A stretch of DNA of 64,000 bases from Pseudomonas viridiflava. GTDB taxonomy: Bacteria > Pseudomonadota > Gammaproteobacteria > Pseudomonadales > Pseudomonadaceae. A model generated the notes under the pieces. That model was not told where the DNA came from. It saw nothing but the letters and a program-made list of their open reading frames with translations, and did no database searches. The position numbers and the translations under genes are program-made. This document shows, piece after piece, positions 53,698 through 61,242 of the stretch; the stretch's first letter is position 1, and each line of letters begins with the position of its first letter. The stretch covers positions 310,001 through 374,000 of the forward strand of contig NZ_UWFN01000285.1 of assembly GCF_900602065.1 (NCBI RefSeq), read 5' to 3'.

Positions 53698-54019
53698 GCT
53701 GGCTGAACGGCTCAAGTGAACCGTAAGGGGCCTCTGTGTAAAGTGCGCAAAGTTTATACCCGTGACGCTGGGGGCACAATGCGCCAGACCATAAGCAAAA
53801 TCAAAGGTTTGCGTGAGTCTTTGGCGGCTATGGGGAAATGCTCAGAGATGATTGAGGGCTGGCACTCTTTTCACATGAGGTTGCAATCTCCTTGTGGGAG
53901 CGGTGCTTGCCCGCGATACAGACGCTACGGTGTTCAGCAATACACCGAGTCATCGTTTATCGCGGGCAAGCACCGCTCCCACAGTTAGATCGCGACCACT
54001 TGCAAGAGCCAGTCGCTTC
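53698..54019. other. hda upstream gap with a REP pair
   Basis: 322 bases without a convincing gene. An open frame at 53716-53988 is GC-driven and lacks a site. The region 53893-53984 is a REP pair (listed separately). The hda promoter should lie in the first 150 bases. Confidence 0.5.
53893..53984. repeat. REP pair in the hda-permease gap
   Basis: Outer TGTGGGAGCGGTGCTTGCCC, inner CCGCGATA, and complement TATCGCGGGCAAGCACCGCT. The same subtype is at 59143-59235. Confidence 0.92.
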
Positions 54020-55096
54020 CTACAACTCAGGATCTTCCGCGCCACCGTAAACATCCGACTCTTTATAGAGGTCGTGGGCATGGCGTACCAGAACCATGAT
54101 CACCGCCGCCACCGGCAGCGCCAGCAGGATACCGGTGAAGCCAAACAACTCACCGCCTGCCAGGATCGCGAAGATCACCGCAACCGGATGCAGGCCTATA
54201 CGATCGCCTACCAGCAATGGCGTAAGCACCATGCCTTCCAGCGCCTGCCCCACCATGAACACAGCTGCAATACCCAGCAACGGATACAGGTCGCCGCCAA
54301 ACTGGAACAGCCCGGCCACCAGCGCTGCGCCGATACCGATCACGAAGCCCATATAAGGCACGATGGCGGCCAGACCGGCGATAACCCCGATCAACAGCCC
54401 CAACTCCAGCCCTACCAGCATCAAGCCCGCCGCGTAAATCACGCCCAGGCCGACCATCACTAATAGCTGACCACGAATGAACGCGCCCAAAACTTCATGG
54501 CACTCACCCGCCAGCTTGACCACCTGCTCTTCACGATGGCGCGGTAACAGGCCACGAATCTTGGCCATCATCACGTCCCAGTCGCGCAGCAGGTAGAAGC
54601 ACACCACCGGGATCAGCACCAGATTAGTGATCCAGCCGATCAGTGCGAGGCTGGAAGCTGTAGCCCTGGACAGCACAGCGCTCACGATATCGCCGGTCTG
54701 GCCCATGTGTTCTGAAATGGCCGCTTTGACCTTGTCGAACTTCCAGAAACCATCGGCCAGACCAAACTTGGTCTGCACCCACGGCAGTGCCGTGTGCTGC
54801 AGCCAGTCAAGGATCTGCGGGGCTAGCTCATACAGACGGAACAGTTGCTTGGCGAGCATCGGCACCAGAATCAGCAACAAGCCCATCAGGATCAGCGTAA
54901 AGAGGCCGAATACCGCCACCACGCTCAAGGTCCGCGACAAGCCCAGTTTTTCCAGCTTGTCGGTCAGGGGGTCGCCCATATAGGCCAGCAATAGCGCCAC
55001 CAGAAAGGGGGTCAGGATCCCGTGCAGCAAGAACACAAACAGGAATAGCAGAACGACTCCGCCAATCCAGAACCAGCGCCGTGTGTCAGTCATCAA
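54020..55096 (-). CDS. AI-2E family transporter (PerM-like permease)
   Basis: A 358-aa inner-membrane protein of the AI-2 exporter superfamily, with about eight transmembrane helices and the conserved VPYMGFVIGIGAALVAGLFQFG and ILAGGELFGFTGILLALPVAAV. The name reflects E. coli TqsA; members also include sodium-proton antiporters, so the substrate is open. The C-terminus is cytoplasmic and acidic. It lies upstream of hda on the same strand, separated by a REP pair. Confidence 0.9.
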   Translation of the reverse strand: MMTDTRRWFWIGGVVLLFLFVFLLHGILTPFLVALLLAYMGDPLTDKLEKLGLSRTLSVVAVFGLFTLILMGLLLILVPMLAKQLFRLYELAPQILDWLQHTALPWVQTKFGLADGFWKFDKVKAAISEHMGQTGDIVSAVLSRATASSLALIGWITNLVLIPVVCFYLLRDWDVMMAKIRGLLPRHREEQVVKLAGECHEVLGAFIRGQLLVMVGLGVIYAAGLMLVGLELGLLIGVIAGLAAIVPYMGFVIGIGAALVAGLFQFGGDLYPLLGIAAVFMVGQALEGMVLTPLLVGDRIGLHPVAVIFAILAGGELFGFTGILLALPVAAVIMVLVRHAHDLYKESDVYGGAEDPEL

Positions 55097-55217
55097 AGCC
55101 CCTCAACTATTAATTAGCACCCATTGGAGCCTTGCCTGCCCCCGACGAGGCACGACATGCGCCACCGTCAGAAGGGCGAAAACACTGTCTTAACCGACAG
55201 CTTGCCGCGGCGATAAG

Positions 55218-56309
55218 TCACCAGCGGAAGTAAATTTGCGGCGCGCTCACCGGAACGATTGTCGGCGCAGGCGCCTGAACCGGCGCTGTAGCGTCAGCCG
55301 GTGCTGGAGCAGGTTGTTCAGGTGCAGCTGGAGCCGTCGGTGCCTGAGCAGCTTCGGACGCCGGAACTTCCTGCAGCTTGGCCAGCGACAGTTGCGAGCG
55401 CAGCTGCTCGGCACTGCCATTCACTTCATAAATGATGCGATCGCCCTCAACCTGTTTCAGACGTGCGCCAAACGGTTCGAGTAATTGCATCAGTTGCGCA
55501 TAACGCTCAAGGGTCATGCCCTGCACCTGCATCAGCAAACCGCTGGAGGCGCCAGGCTTGGCGACAAAGCGCGGTGCCAGGCGCTCACTCACGGCCAACA
55601 GCACAGCGTCAGCCAACGCTTCGGAGGTGGCGGCGGTCGCCGTACCCTGCTCACGCTGATCGCCCATCCACAAACGCCATTTACCCTGCCATTGCCCGGC
55701 GTCTTCCTTGGCATGCACTGCCAGCAACGCGTCCGCGCCATACCGCTCCGAAGCTTGCTTCAAGGCGGTGGGATCAGTGCCTTCGATGTTCTTGGCAGTG
55801 CCGACGCCCTGCTCTTCAAGATCAGCCAGCGGCAGACGCAGTGGCAAGGCGCGATGCTGGGCCGCACGCCGCAGTGGCTCCGCGGAGCTCTGACCGTCGC
55901 CCACCAGATTGGAGCCTTCGGTTGCGTCGTTCAGCCACCAGCCGAGAATCGTTGGCCGGTTGCTGCCCCACAATGCATAACCAGCCTGACGCAGCGCACG
56001 GTCAGTGCTGGCCGGATCGAAATCCACCAACAAGGTTTCCGGCGGCCCGGCTTCGTAGCCGTATTGGCTGATGACCTGTTGCGGGTGCTTGCGCAGTTCG
56101 GCCAGAGAAGAACCCTTTGGCGCACGAGCGTCGCCGGTCAGGCGCAGGATCATGGTTTCCAGTGCAGCCTGAGTGGCACGGCTGCGCTCGTCAGGAGACT
56201 GGCCACTGACCGGTTCACGGACTTGATACAGATTGTTCACGGTTTCAGCGAAGCTCGGCAGACTGAGCAGTGACAGGCAGCCGGCAAAAAACAGATTTGA
56301 AAGACGCAT
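55218..56309 (-). CDS. Exported DUF2066 protein
   Basis: A 363-aa protein with a Sec signal peptide (MRLSNLFFAGCLSLLSLPSF, cleaved after AFA-type site SFAE). The mature part begins VNNLYQVREPVSGQSPDERS, a DUF2066 hallmark, and ends in a Pro/Ala-rich tail (PTAPAAPEQPAPAPADA) before PQIYFRW. I start at the ATG at 56309; the frame to 56402 lacks a site. Function unknown. It is divergent from purM. Confidence 0.86.
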   Translation of the reverse strand: MRLSNLFFAGCLSLLSLPSFAETVNNLYQVREPVSGQSPDERSRATQAALETMILRLTGDARAPKGSSLAELRKHPQQVISQYGYEAGPPETLLVDFDPASTDRALRQAGYALWGSNRPTILGWWLNDATEGSNLVGDGQSSAEPLRRAAQHRALPLRLPLADLEEQGVGTAKNIEGTDPTALKQASERYGADALLAVHAKEDAGQWQGKWRLWMGDQREQGTATAATSEALADAVLLAVSERLAPRFVAKPGASSGLLMQVQGMTLERYAQLMQLLEPFGARLKQVEGDRIIYEVNGSAEQLRSQLSLAKLQEVPASEAAQAPTAPAAPEQPAPAPADATAPVQAPAPTIVPVSAPQIYFRW

Positions 56310-56634
56310 GGACAGTTCCCGAACGGAAAAAAGCGGCAAGAAAAGAAACCGCGTCGAAGTGACTGGCGTGGGTGAGACCGCAAAAGGCAGCCAAACATTC
56401 ACATTAAAGATGAAGGCTACACCTTACACAGTCTGGGGCAGCACACTGACACACAGTTTTTTTGCTTTCAATGAGCCAGCCCGTCGGCCTAAGGATGGCC
56501 GCTAAGGCCCAAGCCTGATAAAATCGCGCGCCTTCGCAGACTGGCGATGGTGGCGGCCCGAAAAACTGCATGCAGCTTTTCAGAGGCCCCGCTGTAACGG
56601 TCGATCCCCCGAATCCCCCCTAAAGGCCTGGATT
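56310..56634. other. Divergent purM / DUF2066 control region
   Basis: 325 bases without a gene. A candidate -10 element for purM (GATAAAAT) is at about 56517, leaving a leader of about 110 bases. I see no recognisable riboswitch or operator. Confidence 0.4.
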
Positions 56635-57693
56635 ATGAGCAAGCAACCCTCCCTGAGCTACAAAGACGCCGGTGTAGACATCGACGCCGGTGAAGCATTG
56701 GTCGAACGCATCAAGAGCGTCGCCAAGCGCACCAAGCGGCCAGAAGTCATGGGCGGCCTGGGTGGCTTCGGCGCCCTCTGCGAAATCCCGGCAGGCTACA
56801 AGCAGCCCGTTCTGGTTTCCGGTACCGACGGCGTTGGCACCAAGCTGCGTCTGGCGCTGAACCTGAACAAGCACGACACCATCGGTATCGACCTGGTCGC
56901 CATGTGCGTCAACGACCTGGTGGTCTGCGGTGCAGAGCCGCTGTTCTTCCTTGATTACTACGCTACCGGCAAACTCAACGTCGACACCGCTGCCGACGTG
57001 GTTACCGGCATCGGCGCTGGCTGTGAGCTGGCGGGTTGCTCGCTGGTTGGCGGCGAAACCGCTGAAATGCCAGGCATGTACGAAGGCGAAGACTACGACC
57101 TGGCAGGTTTCTGCGTTGGCGTAGTGGAAAAGGCCGACATCATCGACGGTTCCAAAGTCGCTGCCGGTGACGCCCTGCTCGCCCTGCCATCTTCCGGCCC
57201 GCACTCCAACGGTTACTCGCTGATCCGCAAGATCATCGAAGTGGCAGGTGCCGACATCGAAACCATCCAGCTCGACGGCAAGCCGCTGACCGAACTGCTG
57301 ATGGCACCGACCCGCATCTACGTCAAACCTCTGCTCAAGCTGATCAAGGACACTGGCGCTGTCAAAGCCATGGCCCACATCACTGGTGGCGGTCTGCTGG
57401 ACAACATTCCGCGCGTATTGCCAGCCGGTGCACAGGCAGTGGTAGACGTGGCGAGCTGGCAGCGTCCAGCCGTGTTCGACTGGCTGCAGCAACAAGGCAA
57501 CGTCGCTGAAAACGAAATGCACCGCGTGTTGAACTGCGGCGTGGGCATGGTCATCTGCGTCGCTCAGGAGCACGTTGAAACGGCTCTGAACGTTCTGCGC
57601 GAAGCAGGCGAGCAGCCTTGGGTTATCGGTCAGATCGCCAACGCTGCCGAAGGTGCTGCGCAAGTCGAGCTGAAGAACCTCAAGGCGCACTAA
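56635..57693 (+). CDS. purM: Phosphoribosylformylglycinamidine cyclo-ligase (AIR synthetase)
   Basis: Closes the imidazole ring in purine synthesis using ATP. The 352-aa protein has the start SLSYKDAGVDIDAGEALVER, the ATP/substrate motifs GTDGVGTKLRLA and GGETAEMPGMY, and HITGGGLLDNIPRVLP. The stop overlaps the purN ATG (TAATG), so the two are coupled. The family call is firm. Confidence 0.98.
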   Translation: MSKQPSLSYKDAGVDIDAGEALVERIKSVAKRTKRPEVMGGLGGFGALCEIPAGYKQPVLVSGTDGVGTKLRLALNLNKHDTIGIDLVAMCVNDLVVCGAEPLFFLDYYATGKLNVDTAADVVTGIGAGCELAGCSLVGGETAEMPGMYEGEDYDLAGFCVGVVEKADIIDGSKVAAGDALLALPSSGPHSNGYSLIRKIIEVAGADIETIQLDGKPLTELLMAPTRIYVKPLLKLIKDTGAVKAMAHITGGGLLDNIPRVLPAGAQAVVDVASWQRPAVFDWLQQQGNVAENEMHRVLNCGVGMVICVAQEHVETALNVLREAGEQPWVIGQIANAAEGAAQVELKNLKAH

Positions 57694-58343
57694 TGCCCGC
57701 ACCCTGCGATGTAGTGGTGCTGCTTTCCGGCACCGGCGGCAACCTGCAAGCCATGATCGACAGCTTCAAGGGCGGGGATAACCCCGCCCGCATCCGCGCG
57801 GTGATTTCCAACCGCGCCGATGCGTTCGGTTTGCAGCGCGCCAGAGACGCAGGTATCGATACCTGCGTTCTTGACCACAAGGATTACGATGGTCGCGAGG
57901 CCTTTGATGCCGCGCTGATCGAACTGATCGACACCTTCCAGCCCAGCCTGGTTGTCCTCGCGGGCTTCATGCGGATCCTGACCGCTGGCTTCGTCCGGCA
58001 CTATCAGGGGCGCCTGCTGAATATCCACCCTTCCCTGCTTCCTCTCTATAAAGGCTTGCACACCCACCAGCGGGTGCTGGATGCTGGCGACGCCGAGCAC
58101 GGCTGTACCGTGCACTTTGTCACCGAGGAACTCGACGGCGGACCACTGGTCGTACAATCAGTGATTTCAGTGGAGCCTGACGATACGCCTGGCTCTCTTG
58201 CCCAGCGTGTTCACGTCCAGGAACACCATATCTACCCATTGGCCATTCGCTGGTTTGCCGAAGGCCGCTTGAGCCTTGGCACAGAAGGCGCATTATTGGA
58301 CGGGCAGTTGATCGCCGCCAATGGCCACTTGATTCGACCCTAG
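57693..58343 (+). CDS. purN: Phosphoribosylglycinamide formyltransferase
   Basis: A 216-aa enzyme using 10-formyl-THF to formylate GAR. Motifs: VLLSGTGGNLQAMID at the N-terminus, the catalytic stretch LLNIHPSLLPLYKGLHTHQRVLDAGDAEHG with the Asn-His-Asp trio (N of NIHPS, H in HPS, D in CTVHFVTEELDGG). The start is the ATG at 57693 overlapping the purM stop; the longer frame from 57618 reads inside purM. It is followed by a DUF3108 gene 8 bases later. Confidence 0.97.
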   Translation: MPAPCDVVVLLSGTGGNLQAMIDSFKGGDNPARIRAVISNRADAFGLQRARDAGIDTCVLDHKDYDGREAFDAALIELIDTFQPSLVVLAGFMRILTAGFVRHYQGRLLNIHPSLLPLYKGLHTHQRVLDAGDAEHGCTVHFVTEELDGGPLVVQSVISVEPDDTPGSLAQRVHVQEHHIYPLAIRWFAEGRLSLGTEGALLDGQLIAANGHLIRP

Positions 58344-58351
58344 GAGATATT

Positions 58352-59065
58352 ATGCGTCGCGCTTTGCTGTTCGCTTTCGCTCTGCTCGCACTGCCTGTCA
58401 CTCAGGCCGCAGACCTGCAACCATTCTCCGCCAGCTACACTGCCGACTGGAAACAATTGCCCATGAGCGGCACGGCTACGCGTAGCCTGGAATCCGGCCC
58501 TAACGGCGTCTGGACCCTGAACTTCAAGGCGTCCATGATGATCGCCAGCCTGACCGAAGTCAGTACGCTGAAGGTCGACAAAGACACCATGCTGCCGCAG
58601 ACCTACAACTTCGAGCGCGGCGGCCTGGGCAAGTCGAAAAAGGTTGATCTAGCGTTCGACTGGTCCAACAAGTTCATCACCGGCACGGATCGCGGCGACG
58701 CCGTCAAGCTGCCGCTGAACCGCGGTGTACTGGATAAATCCACGTATCAGTTGGCTCTGCAGCACGACGTGGCGGCTGGCAAGAAGACCATGACCTATCA
58801 AGTCGTCGACGGTGACGAGATTGATACCTATGATTTCCGCGTGCTGGGCTCCGAGAAGGTCGCTACCAAAGCGGGCCAGATCGACGCCATCAAGGTCGAG
58901 CGCGTACGTGACCCGACGCAAAGCAAGCGTATTACCGTGCTCTGGTTCGCCAAAGACTGGGACTACCTGCTGGTTCGCCTGCAACAGGTCGAAACCGACG
59001 GCAAGGAATACAACATCATGCTGCTGGACGGCACGGTGAACGGCAAAGCGGTCAAAGGCAGCTGA
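58352..59065 (+). CDS. Exported DUF3108 protein
   Basis: A 237-aa protein with a signal peptide (MRRALLFAFALLALPVTQAA). The DUF3108 beta-barrel-like domain has FSASYTADWKQLPMSGTATR and FRVLGSEKVATKAGQIDAIKVER. It is likely periplasmic or outer-membrane linked. Function unknown. It follows purN closely, so it is probably read from the purMN transcript, and a strong terminator follows it. Confidence 0.87.
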   Translation: MRRALLFAFALLALPVTQAADLQPFSASYTADWKQLPMSGTATRSLESGPNGVWTLNFKASMMIASLTEVSTLKVDKDTMLPQTYNFERGGLGKSKKVDLAFDWSNKFITGTDRGDAVKLPLNRGVLDKSTYQLALQHDVAAGKKTMTYQVVDGDEIDTYDFRVLGSEKVATKAGQIDAIKVERVRDPTQSKRITVLWFAKDWDYLLVRLQQVETDGKEYNIMLLDGTVNGKAVKGS

Positions 59066-59085
59066 TTGCCGCCCCGACCGCGATC

Positions 59086-59117
59086 AAAAAGCCCCGCCAT
59101 CGTGCGGGGCTTTTTTG
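59086..59117 (+). terminator. Rho-independent terminator after the DUF3108 gene
   Basis: AAAAAGCCCCGC-CATCGT-GCGGGGCTTTTTT lies 20 bases after the stop. Confidence 0.93.
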
Positions 59118-59142
59118 TGGGTGTTGCCGACGAAACGCGATC

Positions 59143-59235
59143 CCTGTGGGAGCGGTGCTTGCCCGCGATAAGGGCACTGCGGTCTTGCAGAAAAACCGCG
59201 TCGCCCTTATCGCGGGCAAGCACCGCTCCCACAGG
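59143..59235. repeat. REP pair after the DUF3108 gene
   Basis: Outer CCTGTGGGAGCGGTGCTTGC, inner CCGCGATAAGGGC, with a nearly perfect complement to CACCGCTCCCACAGG. The same subtype as 53893-53984. Confidence 0.93.
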
Positions 59236-59450
59236 GAGGAATGCGGCCAGCCTGAACCTATGTGCGCCACATGAAACATTCTTCATTTAGCTGCCAACTT
59301 CACCACAGCCCTTATAAATAAAGGCTCCCAGCACCCAACCGTGCCCCGCAACCGAACATGAAAAAAACCAACTATTTACGTAGTCAGCTAACAAATTCTA
59401 TAACTGAGGCCTGCGACAGATCGCCGCAGTCCAAGTCAGGAGTTTGAACG

Positions 59451-59630
59451 ATGACCGTAAGAGTAACTGAACGCGACGACGCCCATATCTCCCATGAAAG
59501 CATTGCCGACGGCATTCAAATCTGGGACGTCTACCAGCAGGATCAACTGGTCGGCATGTTTCACGTAGAGTCCGATGCGCAGCGCTACAAGATGGAACTC
59601 GAGGCGCAGGAAAACCAACGCAGTCAGTGA
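59451..59630 (+). CDS. 59-aa conserved-looking small protein
   Basis: A short ORF just under usual cut-offs: MTVRVTERDDAHISHESIAD, GIQIWDVYQQDQLVGMFHVE, SDAQRYKMELEAQENQRSQ. The ATG has GTCAGGAG 8 bases upstream, and a terminator follows within 45 bases, so it looks like a complete independent unit. Predicted as a small beta-sheet followed by a helix; soluble and acidic. I do not know a function. A 29-codon frame without a ribosome binding site ends just before it. Confidence 0.8.
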   Translation: MTVRVTERDDAHISHESIADGIQIWDVYQQDQLVGMFHVESDAQRYKMELEAQENQRSQ

Positions 59631-59670
59631 TCGCTGACGTGCTGGATGACAAACAGAATCGCTTGAAAAA

Positions 59671-59700
59671 CAAAACCCGCACTTGGCGGGTTTTGTTTTG
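59671..59700. terminator. Bidirectional terminator between the 59-aa gene and the DUF2058 gene
   Basis: CAAAACCCGC-ACTTG-GCGGGTTTTG, flanked by A and T runs, serves both convergent genes. Confidence 0.9.
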
Positions 59701-59714
59701 ACACGACGCGGGTA

Positions 59715-60257
59715 TCACCACATCAGATCATCAGGGATCTTGTAAGCCGCGTACGGATCATCGCCGTCGGCTTTCTCTTCGGTCGGCTCGCTGAGCATCA
59801 CGATACGACGCGGGTCGCGCTCCTGAATCTTGAGCGCCGCCTCACGCGGGATGACTTCATAGCCCCCACCATGAGTGACGATCGCCAGCGAGCCGTTGCT
59901 CAGCTTGCTGCGCATCAGGTTGTTGACCGACAGGCGTTTGACCTTCTTGTCATCAACGAAGTTGTAGTAGTCCTCTGTGGTCAGCTTGGGCAAGCGCGAC
60001 GACTCAATCAGTTGCTTGACCTGAGCGGCGCGGGCCTTCTGCTCGACCTTCTCCTGCTGCTGCCGATTGAGTTCCTGATCGCGCTTGACCTTCTCAGCCG
60101 CGGCTTCCTGAGCGGCACGCTTTTGCGAATCATCAATTTCGATCTGGCCCTTGTGCGCCAGACGCTGTTCTTTCTGCTTGTCTTTGCTGACCTGTTTGGC
60201 CTGCTTCTGGTTGACCAGGCCTGCCTTGAGTAACTGATCGCGAAGGGAAATGCTCAT
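59715..60257 (-). CDS. DUF2058 protein
   Basis: A 180-aa soluble protein. Residues about 15-100 form a long charged coiled coil (KQAKQVSKDKQKEQRLAHKG through KVEQKARAAQ). The C-terminal DUF2058 domain has YYNFVDDKKVKRLSVN and ERDPRRIVMLSEPTEEKAD. It is a basic, possibly nucleic-acid-associated protein of unknown function. The ATG at 60257 lies 29 bases after the mazG stop on the same strand. Confidence 0.87.
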   Translation of the reverse strand: MSISLRDQLLKAGLVNQKQAKQVSKDKQKEQRLAHKGQIEIDDSQKRAAQEAAAEKVKRDQELNRQQQEKVEQKARAAQVKQLIESSRLPKLTTEDYYNFVDDKKVKRLSVNNLMRSKLSNGSLAIVTHGGGYEVIPREAALKIQERDPRRIVMLSEPTEEKADGDDPYAAYKIPDDLMW

Positions 60258-60286
60258 TGTCTACTCACTTATGCAGATGCAGCAGC

Positions 60287-61120
60287 TCAGCCACAGCTGG
60301 GCGCTTTCTTTTCCTGACGTTTGGCTTCGCCCCACAGAGCGTCCATTTCTTCGAGGGTGCAATCTTCCATGGGACGCTGGGTGTCGCGCAATGCCTGTTC
60401 GATAAATCGGAAGCGGCGTTCAAATTTACTGTTTGCGGCGCGCAGCGCATTTTCGGGGTCAACCTTGAGATGCCGGGCCAGATTGACCGCAGCAAACAAC
60501 AAATCACCCACTTCTTCAGCGATGCTCTCGGCGTCGTTATCGGCCATGGCTTCCAGCACTTCATCCAGCTCTTCGCGAACATTGTCGACTACTGGCAGCG
60601 CTGAAGGCCAATCGAAACCTACCTGCGAGGCACGTTTTTGCAGCTTGGCGGCACGGGATAACGCGGGCAAAACGGCAGGTACGTCATCAAGCAGCGACAA
60701 CTGCTGCGGCTCCTGAGCTTTCCCAGCGCGCTCCTGCGCCTTGATCTCTTCCCAGCGCTGCTTGACCTCTTCGTCATTCAAGCGCGGAGTCTCCAGCGGC
60801 GCGTACAAATCGCCGGTGGGGAAAACATGGGGATGACGACGGATCAGTTTGCGCGTGATGCCATCGATCACGCCGTCAAACTCGAAACGCCCATCTTCCC
60901 TGGCCAGTTGGCTGTAATACACCACCTGAAACAGCAGATCACCCAACTCACCCTTGAGATCATCAAAGTCGCCGCGCTCGATGGCGTCGGCCACTTCGTA
61001 AGCCTCTTCGAGCGTGTGCGGCACGATGCTGGCGTAATTCTGCTTCACGTCCCACGGGCAACCGTATTTCGGGTCACGCAGACGGGCCATGAGGTGGAGC
61101 AGGTCTTGGAGCGAATACAT
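60287..61120 (-). CDS. mazG: Nucleoside triphosphate pyrophosphohydrolase MazG
   Basis: A 277-aa tandem MazG protein. Metal-binding EEAYEVADAIERGD and ELGDLLFQVVYY lie in the first half and EEVGDLLFAAVNLARH in the second. It hydrolyses NTPs and lowers ppGpp in E. coli, which fits its place beside relA. I start at the ATG at 61120 (MYSLQDLLHLMARLRDPKYG), the family N-terminus. A 70-base tail-to-tail REP separates it from relA. Confidence 0.94.
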   Translation of the reverse strand: MYSLQDLLHLMARLRDPKYGCPWDVKQNYASIVPHTLEEAYEVADAIERGDFDDLKGELGDLLFQVVYYSQLAREDGRFEFDGVIDGITRKLIRRHPHVFPTGDLYAPLETPRLNDEEVKQRWEEIKAQERAGKAQEPQQLSLLDDVPAVLPALSRAAKLQKRASQVGFDWPSALPVVDNVREELDEVLEAMADNDAESIAEEVGDLLFAAVNLARHLKVDPENALRAANSKFERRFRFIEQALRDTQRPMEDCTLEEMDALWGEAKRQEKKAPSCG

Positions 61121-61158
61121 GAGGGTTTCCAATTCAATCCAGCGGCGCCTGTGCCGAC

Positions 61159-61228
61159 GTCTTCGCGAATGAATTCGCTCCCACAGGTTCAACGTAATTA
61201 TGTGGGAGCGGATTTATCCGCGAAAGCG
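61159..61228. repeat. REP pair, inward-facing, between mazG and relA
   Basis: GACGTCTTCGCGAATGAATTCGCTCCCAC and GTGGGAGCGGATTTATCCGCGAAAGCG flank about 20 bases. A GCTCCCAC-type pair in which the GGGAG ends face inward, unlike most pairs in this window. Confidence 0.8.
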
Positions 61229-61242
61229 TCAGTGCGGTTGCA

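Noticed and set aside
53716..53988. 90-codon open frame upstream of hda
   Set aside because: Runs through the REP pair, weak composition, no ribosome binding site.
56620..57702. 360-codon open frame antisense to purM
   Set aside because: purM is certain; the antisense frame has no ribosome binding site or domain.
59358..59447. 29-codon frame just before the 59-aa gene
   Set aside because: It ends inside the next gene's ribosome binding region, as leader peptides can, but has no ribosome binding site of its own.
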